This document shows positions 39,524 through 49,333 of a DNA stretch of 64,000 nucleotides, in pieces. The DNA comes from Choricystis sp. odSpoLacu1 (Eukaryota > Chlorophyta > Trebouxiophyceae), in NCBI GenBank assembly GCA_958009055.1, contig OY253652.1:248001-312000 (forward strand), written 5' to 3'. The notes beneath the pieces were generated by a model that worked only from the letters and a program-made list of their open reading frames with translations, ran no database searches and was not told where the DNA came from. Made by a program: the position numbers and the translations under genes. Position 1 is the first letter of the stretch. Each line of letters opens with the position of its first letter.

Positions 39524-41969
39524 TCACTCCATCACCCCCCTCGGCAGCTTGACAATGGGCGAGTACTGCGGCACATACATGCGCCTCGCCACGTGCGTCT
39601 CCAGCGCGTCGCGCCCGCGGTCGAGCGCGCGCGCCGCGCTCGCCGACCGCAGACAGCCCTCCCCCGCCGCCGCCTCGATCACGGCGGCCGCCACCGCGAC
39701 CGATGTGCGCCGAATTGAGTTGACGCGGGGGTAGCAGCCGCCCGCGGCCAAGTCGTCCGCCTCGATGAGGGGGGGCAACGCCTCGGCGGCCGCCATCAAC
39801 ATGCCGTCGGTCACACCGCGCGCGTGCGCCAGGTGAGCCCCCAACGCCAGCCCGCCGAAGATGTGCACGTTGTTGGCCTGTGTGGAGGCGCGGCGGCCGT
39901 TGACGGTCTCCACGTCCGCTTGGGGGGAGCCGGAGGCATAGATCGCGCGCCCCCCGGTCGCGGCCTGTGCTTCCGACGCCAAACACTCCATCCTTGACGT
40001 CGGATTGCTCAAAGCAAACACGATGGGTGTTTTCACGCGGGACGCGAGGTCGGCCAGCATGGGCGTCGTGAAGAGGCGGCCCGCGCCGGAGAGGCCGATC
40101 AGCACGTCGGGCGAAACGCGAGCGACGACGGAAGCGAGGGACTCGCCTTCGGTGTCGTCTCCGCCCGCGGGCCGCGCAAAGGGGGCGACAACGGCGGCTA
40201 GGCCCGACCGGACGGTGGTGATCAAGCCATCTTTGTCGCACAAGTGAAACGCGGCCGCCGCGGCGGCAGGGGGCGCGCCGTGTTTCACCATCGCGTCTCT
40301 GAGCATGGAGACAACCCCCATCGCGGCCGACCCAGCTCCCGCGACGACAAACTTATGCTTGACGATGTCGGCGGGGGTGGCGGATGGATCCTTGGCTCGG
40401 AGAGCGCCGTACATGCCGCCGACGACGGTGGCGGCGGTGCCCTGTGAGGAGGTTGGGAGGACGAGGTGAAACATCCACGTGCTTCACGTACACGTGTGCG
40501 TGTGTCCGCGATGCACAGCGGTGCGCGGAAACACATAATTCGCGAAACACGCGGTTTGCGTGTTGCGCGAATCATGCATGTTTTGTTTATGTGTTTTTCA
40601 ATCTTACCCGCCACCCCGCTCCACCGCCTGCGCCGCCGCCGACGCGCCTGGCAATCATCGTTAAACATGAGGTGGTGTTCGCGGTAGCGTTGGAGAGAAG
40701 AAAGCGCGTGTTCGGTATTAAAGTCCTCGAACTGGAGCACGGCTCGGGGGTAGCGCGTCGTCTGTTGGGGGGGGAAGGGAATGGTTAGAACCCGTCGAAA
40801 TACGGTTGCGAGTGTGATTCAGACCCAGCCATTCACCCCCACAGCACGCAGGCGGGGGAGCGGAGGGGGGAAGCATTGATTGGAACGTGTCTTTCCGCGC
40901 AAAAAACGGGGTGTGACCATCGGCGCATGTGTTCCCCACCCACCATTTCACCCCCCTCCCCCCCACACACTCACCAGCGCAACGACGAGCTCATCCATCA
41001 ACTCGAAGAAGTCATCCCCCCGCAACCTCCGCCGCCGCAGCCCCATGTAAGCTGGGTCCGCCCTCAGATCAGAATTATCCGTCCCCACGTCCAGCACAAT
41101 CGGCAGCACGCGGGACGGGTGGAACCCGGCAGCCGCACAATAAATGGCCAGCTTGCCGATGGGGATGGCGAGGCCGTTGGCGCCCAGGTCACCGAGGCCG
41201 AGAATGCGGGAACCGTCGGTTAGCACGATCGCGTCGACGTCCCGCTGCGGCCAGTTCCACAGGCACGTGGACATGCAGCCCGCATCGTCGGCGGACACGT
41301 AGAGGCCGCGCGGACGGCGGTAGATGCGGTGGAAATTCACCGCCGCCCACCCGACGACCGGGGTGTAGACAATGGGGGCCATGGTTTCAAAATTGTTGGT
41401 TAAAACGTGGTAGAACAGTTCCTCGTTGCGGTCTGCCAGGTCTTGCAGGGCGCGCCACTGGCGCACCGATTCAGGCGTGATGCCGGTGGCATCGATCTGC
41501 TCTGGGTCGACATACTCCACCCCGTTGTGAAACTCGTCCAGAAAGCGGGAGGCTTGGGAGGCCATCGTGGAGACGGAGGGAGGGAGGAGGCCACGCAGTT
41601 TGAGGCGCTCGCGTTCGGAGGCGGTGAAGGCGGTGCCCTGCAGGGGAGGGGGGGTGAGTTTTTTGGGGGTGATGATGTTTTTCCGTCAAAAACACAGACG
41701 TCCCTCTCTCCTCCCACCCCCAAAACGCAACCCATATTCCACACCTTGTTGAACAACGGGTCGTGGATGAGGTCGACCCCGTTTTTGCGCACAATGCGGG
41801 GCAACACCACGGGGTCTGGCGGCGCGTAGTCAAACGAGGCGCCCGCATAGCAGGGGGCGGCGGTTGACGAGAGTGAGCGAGTCACAGTGTCGGCAAGTAA
41901 AGCGCGGAACGCGCCCCACTCGCGGGACGCGGCGAGCGCGGCCGCTCGCCGGGCGGGGAGCACAAACAT
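39524..41969 (-). CDS. NAD(P)-dependent malic enzyme, likely mitochondrial
   Basis: Oxidative decarboxylation of malate to pyruvate. Four exons: 41969-41745, 41637-40975, 40760-40648, 40441-39524. Conserved blocks: LIHDPLFNKGTAFTASERERLKLRGLLPP, YTPVVGWA, VLTDGSRILGLGDLGANGLAIPIGKLAIY (cut by several residues for space), FNDDCQGTAATVVGG (metal and NAD sites), KHKFVVAGAGSAAMG, and FALSNPTSRMEC. The N-terminal Arg/Ala leader fits a mitochondrial presequence, and the RYREHHLMFNDD pattern resembles plant NAD-ME. One base seems missing near 40740 (expected RYPRAVLQFEDF). The third intron (40442-40647) starts with GC instead of GT. Confidence 0.92.
40442..40647 (-). other. GC-AG intron of the malic enzyme with an internal stem-loop
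   Basis: Exon 3 ends TGCCAG and the intron begins gcgcgtcgg. Only this junction rebuilds the invariant FNDDCQGTAA. Inside lies an inverted repeat, 40536-40550 against 40556-40570 (14 of 15 pairs, loop ggttt), flanked by aaacacata and tatgtgttt, which extend the pairing. Confidence 0.7.
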
Positions 41970-42038
41970 GGTCGCGAATGTGAGCCCTCAAAACGCGCGC
42001 CCAGTTTTGTTTCTCTCGCATTCCCGCCTGTGCCACGC

Positions 42039-42063
42039 ACACACACATACACACACACACACA

Positions 42064-42130
<67 letters not shown>
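42039..42130 (+). repeat. CA microsatellite in a divergent promoter
   Basis: About 92 bases of CA with two CATA interruptions fill most of the gap between the malic enzyme (41969) and COQ3 (42149) start codons. Confidence 0.95.
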
Positions 42131-42132
<2 letters not shown>

Positions 42133-42148
42133 CTCCACCCCTACCCCC

Positions 42149-43104
42149 ATGTGGCGTGTCGCCGCGCCGCTCGTCCGCCGCGCGACCGCACGCGGCCGCG
42201 CAGCGACGGTGCACACGTCGTCTCCGACCACCGCGTCGACCGCGGCCGCGGCGGCAGACGGGTGAGGAGAATGGTTTGGGGGGAGGAGCGTGGCAAGGTA
42301 AAACTGCAGTTCTGTGTTTGACCACCTGGTTTAACCCCCACCCTCTCCAGCGACGTTGACCCCACCGAACTCGCCAAGTTTGACTACGACTGGTGGGATC
42401 CGACCGGCCCCGCCGGCCCCCTGCACGCACTCAACCCTGCGCGCGCGGGCTTTATTGCTGACGTGTTGGCTCCCGCTGCGGCGCGCAAACGTGCAGCCGC
42501 AAACACCCACACCTCTGCTTGCCCCCCACTCACCGGCCTCGCCCTGCTGGACGTCGGCTGCGGAGGCGGCATCCTGGCCGAGTCATTGGCGCGGCTGGGG
42601 GCGACTGTCACGGGGGTGGACGCCAACGGAGCGGGGCCAGCGGCTGCTGCTGCTCACGCCGCGGCCGACCCGGCCCTCGCCGCCCGCCTCACCTACCGCC
42701 CCTCGACTGCAGCCGCTGAAGCAGCCGCCACCCCCGGCTTTTATGACGCCGTCATCGCGTCAGAAGTGGTTGAGCATGTGGCCGATCCAGCGGCCTTTGT
42801 CGCGTGCCTGGCCGCCGCGGCGCGCCCGGGCGGGGGGGGCGTCATTCTGTCCACCCTGGCCCGCACGCCGCGCGCATGGGCGGTGGCCATACTGGGTGCT
42901 GAGCGCGTCGCGCGCGTCGTGCCTCCAGGCACGCACGACTGGCGTCGCTTTGTGACGCCGGAGGAGGTGGCTGCTTTGGGAGCAGCCGCGGGGCTCACCC
43001 TGACCCGGATCGCGGGGCTGGCGCCCACGGGGCCATCATTGCGGGAGTGGAGGCTGACGGATGATGTCGGAGTGAACTACATAGCGGCCTTTGAGACCAT
43101 GTAG
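42149..43104 (+). CDS. COQ3: Ubiquinone O-methyltransferase COQ3/UbiG
   Basis: Two exons (42149-42261, 42351-43104) give 288 residues. SAM-dependent enzyme doing both O-methylations of ubiquinone synthesis in mitochondria. The N-terminus (MWRVAAPLVRRATARG) is a typical presequence. The UbiG start EXAKF-type block is ELAKFDYDWWDP. The SAM site is LLDVGCGGGILAESLARLGATVTGVD, followed by YDAVIASEVVEHV, GGVILSTLARTPRAWAVAI and GTHDWRRFVTPEEV. Divergent from the mitochondrial malic enzyme gene. Confidence 0.95.
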
Positions 43105-43228
43105 CTGCCCTTTGTGAGCGAGGGGTGGGTGAGAGGGTGTGGAGAGAGGGGAGCTTGTTCGCTGTCAGTGTTGTTGCTTCTTTTTCACCGAGTCACCACC
43201 ACTCCTCCGCGCAACCACACCCGCATAC

Positions 43229-44291
43229 ATGCTTCGCGGCACCAGTGCCGCCCTACGCCCGCCCGCACGCGTGGCGCGGCCACCGCCGCGTGCCGCGCCG
43301 CGCGGGCGCGCCGTCCCCGTGCCGCCCCGCGCGTCCGCGACCGGCGCGCCCGCCGCCGACCGGCCGCGGCCGGGCGAGAAGAAAGGTGGGGGGTGATGGA
43401 GTGTGGAGATGGGGCGTGAGTCTGTGTGCGCTGCTGCGCGCGCTGTGCCCTCCAATGGGCCGTTCCCACCCCCGACCGGGCGCCCGCCACGCGTGTTTTG
43501 TTTCAACCTCCCCCCCCCCCCCCCCCACACACACCACACAGGCTTTGTCGAGGAGATGCGCTTCGTCGCCATGCAGCTGCACACGAAGGATCAAGCCCCC
43601 AAGGAGGGCGGCCGCGCGCCCGCGCACAACCCGTGGGCAGAGGTGCGAAGGAGAAGGAGAGCGGAAAAGAAAGGTGATCGACAACCAACACAAAACATCT
43701 TGACTCACCCCCCCCCCCCCCCTTTCCTCACAGTGGAAACCCACGCGCGAAGGCTACCTCCGCTTCCTGGCCGAGTCGCGCGCCGTCTACGCCGCCCTGG
43801 AGGCGGCTGTTGCCTCGGACCCCCGCTACGCCGCCTTCCGCTCCACCGGCCTGGAACGCGTCGCCGCCCTGGACACCGACATCGCCTGGTTTGAGCAGGA
43901 GTATGGGCTGACGCCACCCCCCGTCACGCCCGACGGCCCGGGCGCCTCGTACGCGGCCCTGTTGACCCAGCTCGCGCGCGACGACCCCCCCGCCTTTGTC
44001 TGCCACTTTTACAACGTCTACTTTGCCCACACCGCGGGCGGCCGCATGATCGGCACCAAGCTGTCCGACATGCTGCTGGACCGTAAAGAGCTGGCGTTTT
44101 ACGCGTACGGCGGGGGGGACCACAAACCGTTGCTCGACGCGGTGCGCGCTTCGATCGATGCCCTTGCCTCCACCTGGTCCCGCGACCAGAAGGATGCCTG
44201 CCTGAACGAGACCGCCAAATCGTTCCAAATGTCGGGGGCGTTGCTGCGGGCGATTGCGGCGCCGCCGGCTGAATCGGCAAAAGCAGCGTGA
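43229..44291 (+). CDS. HO1: Plant-type heme oxygenase (HY1-like), chloroplast
   Basis: Three exons (43229-43385, 43542-43642, 43734-44291) give 271 residues. It opens the heme ring to biliverdin, the first step to phytochrome and bilin chromophores. Exon 1 encodes an Arg/Pro/Ala transit peptide. The heme pocket motif GFVEEMRFVAMQLHTKDQ contains the proximal His. WKPTREGYLRFLAESRAVY, VCHFYNVYFAHTAGGRMIG and ELAFYAYGGG follow the plant HO1 pattern, including the conserved distal-helix Gly cluster. Confidence 0.93.
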
Positions 44292-44486
44292 AGGGAGAGA
44301 GGGTGGTGTGTGGGGGAACGGGAACGCAGGCGTTTTTTTCTTTTCCCTTTCTGGTGGATTTGACCTGTAGCCAGCACAACACACACGAGAGAGAGCGCAA
44401 AAGCTTTTGGTAAGTGGGAACAAGGCAACACGAAACAAGGCAGCATAAAAATCAAAAACAAATTAACACACCATCCCCCTCTTTCT

Positions 44487-45728
44487 TCACCTCCCTGACG
44501 CCGTCGCCGACGGACTCGGAAAGTGCAGCACCCGCGCACTCGCCAGCGACGCGTCGGCCGGGCAGTAGGGACACTTGAAGGCGCGCCCGGGGGCGCGCGC
44601 GAGGCTGGCCGCCGACTCGCGACAAATGACGTGCCCACACGGCAGCAGCAGGGGCGGGTTGGACGCCGTCGCCACCTCGCGCGACACGGGGCAGGAAAAC
44701 GTGGACCGAAACGCAAACTCGGGGCCGAGGGAGAGGTCGACAGGGACTTCGTCGCCGCCCGCGGCCGCGGCGGCGGCCGCGGCGGCCGCGCCCGCGCCCC
44801 CTGCCCCCGCCTTGGCGGCCAGCTTGAGTAAAGTCGGCAGGGCGGCCGCACCTGCAGCTAACGCCACCAGGAGGGGAGGGCGGGGAGGCTGGCCCGCCAG
44901 GGCGGCGGCCGCGGCGCGCACGCACGTCGCGGCCGCAGACCAGGCGGGCGCGATCGCGTCGCGGTACCTGGAGGGCAGGCCGGCCAGTGGGTCGTCGCCA
45001 GTGCGTGACCTCCCTATAAAAGCCAGCGCCCCCATCAACGTGGTGACGTCGGGGAGGTGGGTGGAGGCAAAGGCAGGAAACGCGGCGCGCGCCACACCCA
45101 GCGCGGCCGACGGCCCGCCGGACGCGGCCGCCACAAACCTAGCCCGCGCCAACGCAAACTCGAGGTCGATCACAGCAGCTTCTCCGGATGCAGTCACCAG
45201 GGCGTCGCGGCGGGCCGCGACCCAGGCGTCGGCGGGGGCGACGTCGCGGCGCGCGAGCGACGCGAGCACGGCCGCCGCCTCTGCAAAGGGAGCCACCAGG
45301 GCGTCTCCGTCGCGGACGCCACTCTCGTCCGCCAGCGCACGCGCAGCTGTATGGCGCCCCGAGGCTGCCAAGTAGTCCGCGGTGGCGGCGTCCAGGGCGG
45401 CCGCGTCGCAGGGACCGCGGCTGCGGGCGGCGGCACACGGGTCGGGCACAAAGGCCCCATCCAGCGCCTTGCCCAGCCGCCCCACCGCGCCGTGCAGTTC
45501 CTTGGTGGCGGCCGCGAGGGAGGCCGCCGTGTCGGCGGCTGAGAGAGCGTCGGCCGCGGTGCGCAGGGCGCCCGCGTCGCCGCGGGCTGCGTCTGCGCGC
45601 GCAGCCTCCACCGCCGCCAGGGCGGCGTCCAGGGCAGAGGCCGTGAGTGAAGTGCACAGTTTCTGTTTCTTGAGGACGCGGTCGGACGCGGCGACGCAGT
45701 CGGCGAGCGGGTCGGTGGGGGTGGCCAT
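44487..45728 (-). CDS. RMD5/GID2-type CTLH-RING ubiquitin ligase subunit
   Basis: Intronless, 413 residues. The C-terminal RING is the unusual Rmd5 type: FSCPVSREVATASNPPLLLPCGHVICRESA, then FKCPYCPADASLASARVLHF. The middle matches LisH/CTLH helices (ADYLAASGRHTAARALADESG near residue 135 and the DLEFALARARFV block). RMD5 with GID8/MAEA forms the GID/CTLH ligase core, which degrades gluconeogenic enzymes in yeast. The start codon shares CATG with the GNAT gene's proposed ATG. Confidence 0.9.
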   Translation of the reverse strand: MATPTDPLADCVAASDRVLKKQKLCTSLTASALDAALAAVEAARADAARGDAGALRTAADALSAADTAASLAAATKELHGAVGRLGKALDGAFVPDPCAAARSRGPCDAAALDAATADYLAASGRHTAARALADESGVRDGDALVAPFAEAAAVLASLARRDVAPADAWVAARRDALVTASGEAAVIDLEFALARARFVAAASGGPSAALGVARAAFPAFASTHLPDVTTLMGALAFIGRSRTGDDPLAGLPSRYRDAIAPAWSAAATCVRAAAAALAGQPPRPPLLVALAAGAAALPTLLKLAAKAGAGGAGAAAAAAAAAAGGDEVPVDLSLGPEFAFRSTFSCPVSREVATASNPPLLLPCGHVICRESAASLARAPGRAFKCPYCPADASLASARVLHFPSPSATASGR

Positions 45729-46644
45729 GGGAAGAGGAGGGTCGGGGCGAGGAAGGAAAAAAAAGTGGTGGCGTGCGCGCACACTCTCCCAGGCGACAAC
45801 GTGCACGCGGTGGAGCGTGTGTGCGTGTGCGTGTGTCGGGCGGGTGCGCGTGCCGTGTGGGGGCGCGCGCGGTTGCCCCAAAGAGCGGGTGAGCGTTTTT
45901 TTTGTGTTCGTCGAATTCTGCGGGCGACACCCCACTTTTGTTTTCACTCACCCGCTCTCTCTCCACACGCAGCGTGGCACTCCGTGTGCCCGCCCTCACA
46001 CCACGGCGCCTTCCCCGCCGCGTACCACCCCCACCGTGCGCGTCGCCGCCGACGGCGGCCGGCCGACCGACGACGACACGCTCGCCGCGGTCGCGCGCCT
46101 GGAGCGAGTGTGCTTCAGCCGGGCGGACGCGTGGAACGGTGAGAGAGAGTGAGAGGTGGAGGGAGGACGTGTGGCGGGGGTTGAAAGGAGGAGGCAAATG
46201 GCGCGGAGAGAGGGCGGCGCGTCGTCTGCGCCCGGCGCCACCAATGCGACGGCCCGACCGATCTCCCCCCTTTCTCCAGCCGACGCTGTGCGCGCCGAAG
46301 CCTCCAAACGCAACGCCCTCCTGCTGACCACCGGCGCAGGCCCTGCCGACCTCACCGGCTACCTGTTTGCGACTCGCACCGGGTCGTCTCTGCACGTTTT
46401 ACGCGTGGCTGTGGCCCTGACCGCGCGTCGCACCGGCGTCGCGTCGGCTCTGCTCACTGCGGCTGCTTCCCCCACCAAGCGTGGTGGCGCGCGCCCCCTC
46501 GCCCTCACCCTGCACGTCGACCCGGTCAACACCGCGGCCGTCGCCCTGTACACGGGTGCCGGCTTTGTGGACGACGGTGGGCTGCTGGCTGACTACTATT
46601 CGCCCGGCCGCCCTGCGCAGCGCATGATCCGTGAGCGTGATTGA
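45727..46644 (+). CDS. GNAT-family N-acetyltransferase
   Basis: Exons 45973-46138 and 46280-46644 encode a GNAT core: LERVCFSRADAWN, LTGYLFATRTG, LHVLRVAVALTARRTGVASALL (acetyl-CoA loop, R/QxxGxA type), LTLHVDPVNTAAVALYTGAGF and the closing MIRERD. The RimI/NAT-like pattern suggests an N-terminal or small-molecule acetylase. The start is less sure: with the proposed exon 1 (45727-45888, Arg-rich leader MGRGGSGRGRKKKWW, donor gtgagc) the protein has 230 residues and possibly an organellar leader. No other in-frame ATG exists in exon 2. Confidence 0.75.
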
Positions 46645-46707
46645 TTGTTCAAAAAACAATCACCACCCTCCCTTCTTTCAACCCACCACACCCACACACA
46701 CTACACT

Positions 46708-49057
46708 ATGGGCCGCAAATCCGGGCGCGGCTCCCAGCTGCGCCGCGCGGCTCAACTTAAGTCCAAGCGGTCCGCGCGCGGCGCGTCGCCGACGCCGACG
46801 CCCGACCCTGATGGGACGCGCGCCGCGGCAGACGCGGTCGACACCGCCGCGTCTGTGCCAATTGCTCCCGCTCCCACCGCGCCGCGCGCCATGTCGCTGT
46901 CCGAATCGGACGACGACGGGCGCCGGGGGGACGGGCGGGCGCCGCGGCCGGCGCTGTCGCTGTCGGCGTCTGCGTCGCCAGAGCGGAACGCGGGCGGCGG
47001 CGGCGACAAGGCGCCACAGGCTGCTGCGCCCGCACCTGCAGCGCCTCGCCCCCGCCCGACTGCCTACGATGTGGGGGAGGGCGCCCCCCCGTTCGCGGAG
47101 GGGCAGATCGCCAAGTTTAGGTCTGAATTGGCGACGGTCGCCGCAGCCCTCGCGCCGACCGACGCCGACACGGCGGCCGCGTCTGCTGCCGCGACCGTCG
47201 CCCTGGCCGCCCTCTCCACCCTGGACGGCGGCATCACTGCGTCCCTGGCCCTCCCACCCCCCGCCCCCGCCCTCACGCACTCGGGCGCGGTGGGCGTGGC
47301 CTTGGTGGGTGTCCCAGCCGACGGCGCTGAAACCGCGCTCGCAGCCGCGGCCGCCGCCCTCAAGTCTGCAGCCGACGGCGCCGCCTTCACCGGGGTGGAG
47401 CTGTTGAAGGGGGGGGAAGGCGAGCCCCGCGTGCGCGCGGTGGCGGCGCCGGTGGGAGAGGGCGGGGCTGTGGCCACGGTCAACGTGGTTGTTGCCGCGT
47501 CGCCACCCCCTGCCGACACCACTGACCCTCTCGCCACCGCCTTCTCCACTCACCCGGCCGCCGGCCCCGCCGCCCGCACCCTGGACGCCCTGCTGCGGGC
47601 TCGGGGGCTGATGGCGGACGGCCCCCGCGGCGGCGGCGGCGCCCCGCCGCGCGCGCTGGCTGCACTTGTGGCCGCGCACGCAGCTGCCGTCGCCTCTGCT
47701 GGTGGCGACACCTCCGCCGATGCAGCGGCCGACCTGGTGCTGTCCTTCTGCCGTCGTGTCGGCATGCTGGATGCTTCCATGACCGCGGTTGACGCCAGCG
47801 GCGCCTTTGTGGATCGTGCTGATGCGGTCGCCTGGGCGGCCGCGCCGCCGCCCCCCCCCCGCGCGCCGCCTCGCGGTCGCTGACCCTGCCACCGGCGCCG
47901 ACATCGGGGCGGCCATCACGCGGTCTCGCGAGCTGCAGTCTGCACTGCGGCGGTGCGCGCGCGGCCTGGCGGGCGCGCTGGCGGCGAGCGGGGGTGTGTT
48001 GGGCGCGGTGGTCGACGCGGCGGCCGCTGCGCGCCGCGTGCCGCCGGCCGCCAAAGCCGCCGCCTCCGACAAAGCGGGGCCTCAGTCCACGGAAGGTGGT
48101 CCCTCCTTTGACGCACTGGCCCCCGAAGCCCGCGACGCCCTGACCGCCGCCGTGCGGAGGCGCCGCCTGAAGCGCGGCGCGCTCGACGCGCGCGCGGTCG
48201 ACGCTCTCTCTGCTCTCCCCCCGCGCGGCCAGGCCGCCGTCGTGGCCGAGTTCCTGGGCTACCCCAAGCCCCTGCACACCCTGCGCAACGCGTCCGCCTA
48301 CATCTGCAAGCTGATGGCCAACCCGATGCTGGCGTCGGGGGATCGCCCGCCGCGCGCCGCGCCGGGTGCGCTGCCGCTGCCGCCACGCGGCCGCGTGGTG
48401 TGTGCCGAGGCAGGGGCTCTCCTAGACGCCGCCGCCCGCCAGTGGCGCCTCCCCCCCGGCGCCCTGTCCCGGCCCGCGCTGGACGGATTGGCCGACCTGC
48501 CTCCCCGCGTCCAGATCGCGGCAGCGGAGGATCTGCTGCGGGCACCGCCGCGCGCGATCGAGCGCGAAGGCGCCGACGGCTTTCTGCGCGGCGCGGTCGA
48601 ACACCACGCGCGCGCCATTGGGGCACCCCCTCCTCCGTCGCTGGGGGGTGGAAGCAGTGGTCGCCGCCGGCGCTCGCGCTCACGGTCCCGGTCGCGCGAC
48701 CGGCGGCGCAGCCGCACGCCGCCGCGCCGGCGCTCGCGCTCGCGTTCGCGCGACCGCGGCCACCGCCGCAGCCGCAGCCGCTCCCCCCGCCGCGCCCGCA
48801 CGCCGCCGCCGCCACCGCCGGTGGTGGCGCAAGGGGGTGGCCACCACGCTCTGCGCCAGGTGGAGGCGTTGGAAGCGGGGGGCAGGCTGCCGCCGCGCTG
48901 CCTGGACGAGCGCGCGGTGGCCGCGATGGCGGCCGCCCCCCCCGCCGTCGCCTCCGCGGCGGTCGCCGAGCTGGCGGCCGCCGCCGCGGACGCGCCGCTG
49001 CGCAATCCGTCCGCCTTCTTGATGAAGGCGCTGGCCACCAACCGGGCGAGGCGGTGA
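46708..49057 (+). CDS. TRF4/PAPD5-like pseudo-nucleotidyltransferase with RS region
   Basis: The N-terminal half follows non-canonical poly(A) polymerases: a nucleotidyltransferase-like region (about residues 115-290), then the PAP-associated helices (THPAAGPAARTLDALLRARGL, ADLVLSFCRRVGML, RRLAVADPATGADIG, RELQSALRRCARGLAG). The GS and DxD catalytic motifs of the family are not there (the region reads VGVALVGVPADGAE; the third Asp strand reads TVNVVVAAS). The C-terminal half has three 45-residue repeats (LDARAVDALSALPPRGQAAV, LSRPALDGLADLPPRVQIAA, LDERAVAAMAAAPPAVASAA) with two ending RNASAYICKLM or RNPSAFLMKAL. An SR/RS-rich linker lies before the last repeat. The frame slips at C10 (47851-47860). 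Confidence 0.7.
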
Positions 49058-49184
49058 TGTGGAGTGTGGGAGGGAGGAGGGTGGGTGGGTGGGAGAGGAG
49101 GCCAGGGAAATCACGACGCGCCGTGAACAAAAAAAAGTGGAGGGAGGGGAGAGAGCTGTTGGCGGGCCCCGTGCAACAACAGCC

Positions 49185-49238
49185 GAGAGAGAGAGAGAGA
49201 GAGAGAAAGAGAGATACAGAGAGAGAGAGTACGAGAGA
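49185..49238 (+). repeat. GA-rich microsatellite
   Basis: GA repeats with a few interruptions in the 276-base gap between convergent genes; nothing else recognised there. Confidence 0.9.
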
Positions 49239-49333
49239 GAGGGGCGCACACAACACCAACGGCAACACGGAAAAAAAAGAGGAGCGCAACCCCCACCCAC
49301 CACCGCCGCCCCCCTCCACCCACCCCCCAACCA

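Noticed and set aside
42039..42130. CA tract as telomere-like or CRISPR-like repeat
   Set aside because: Plain dinucleotide microsatellite with no spacers; similar shorter tracts occur in several introns.
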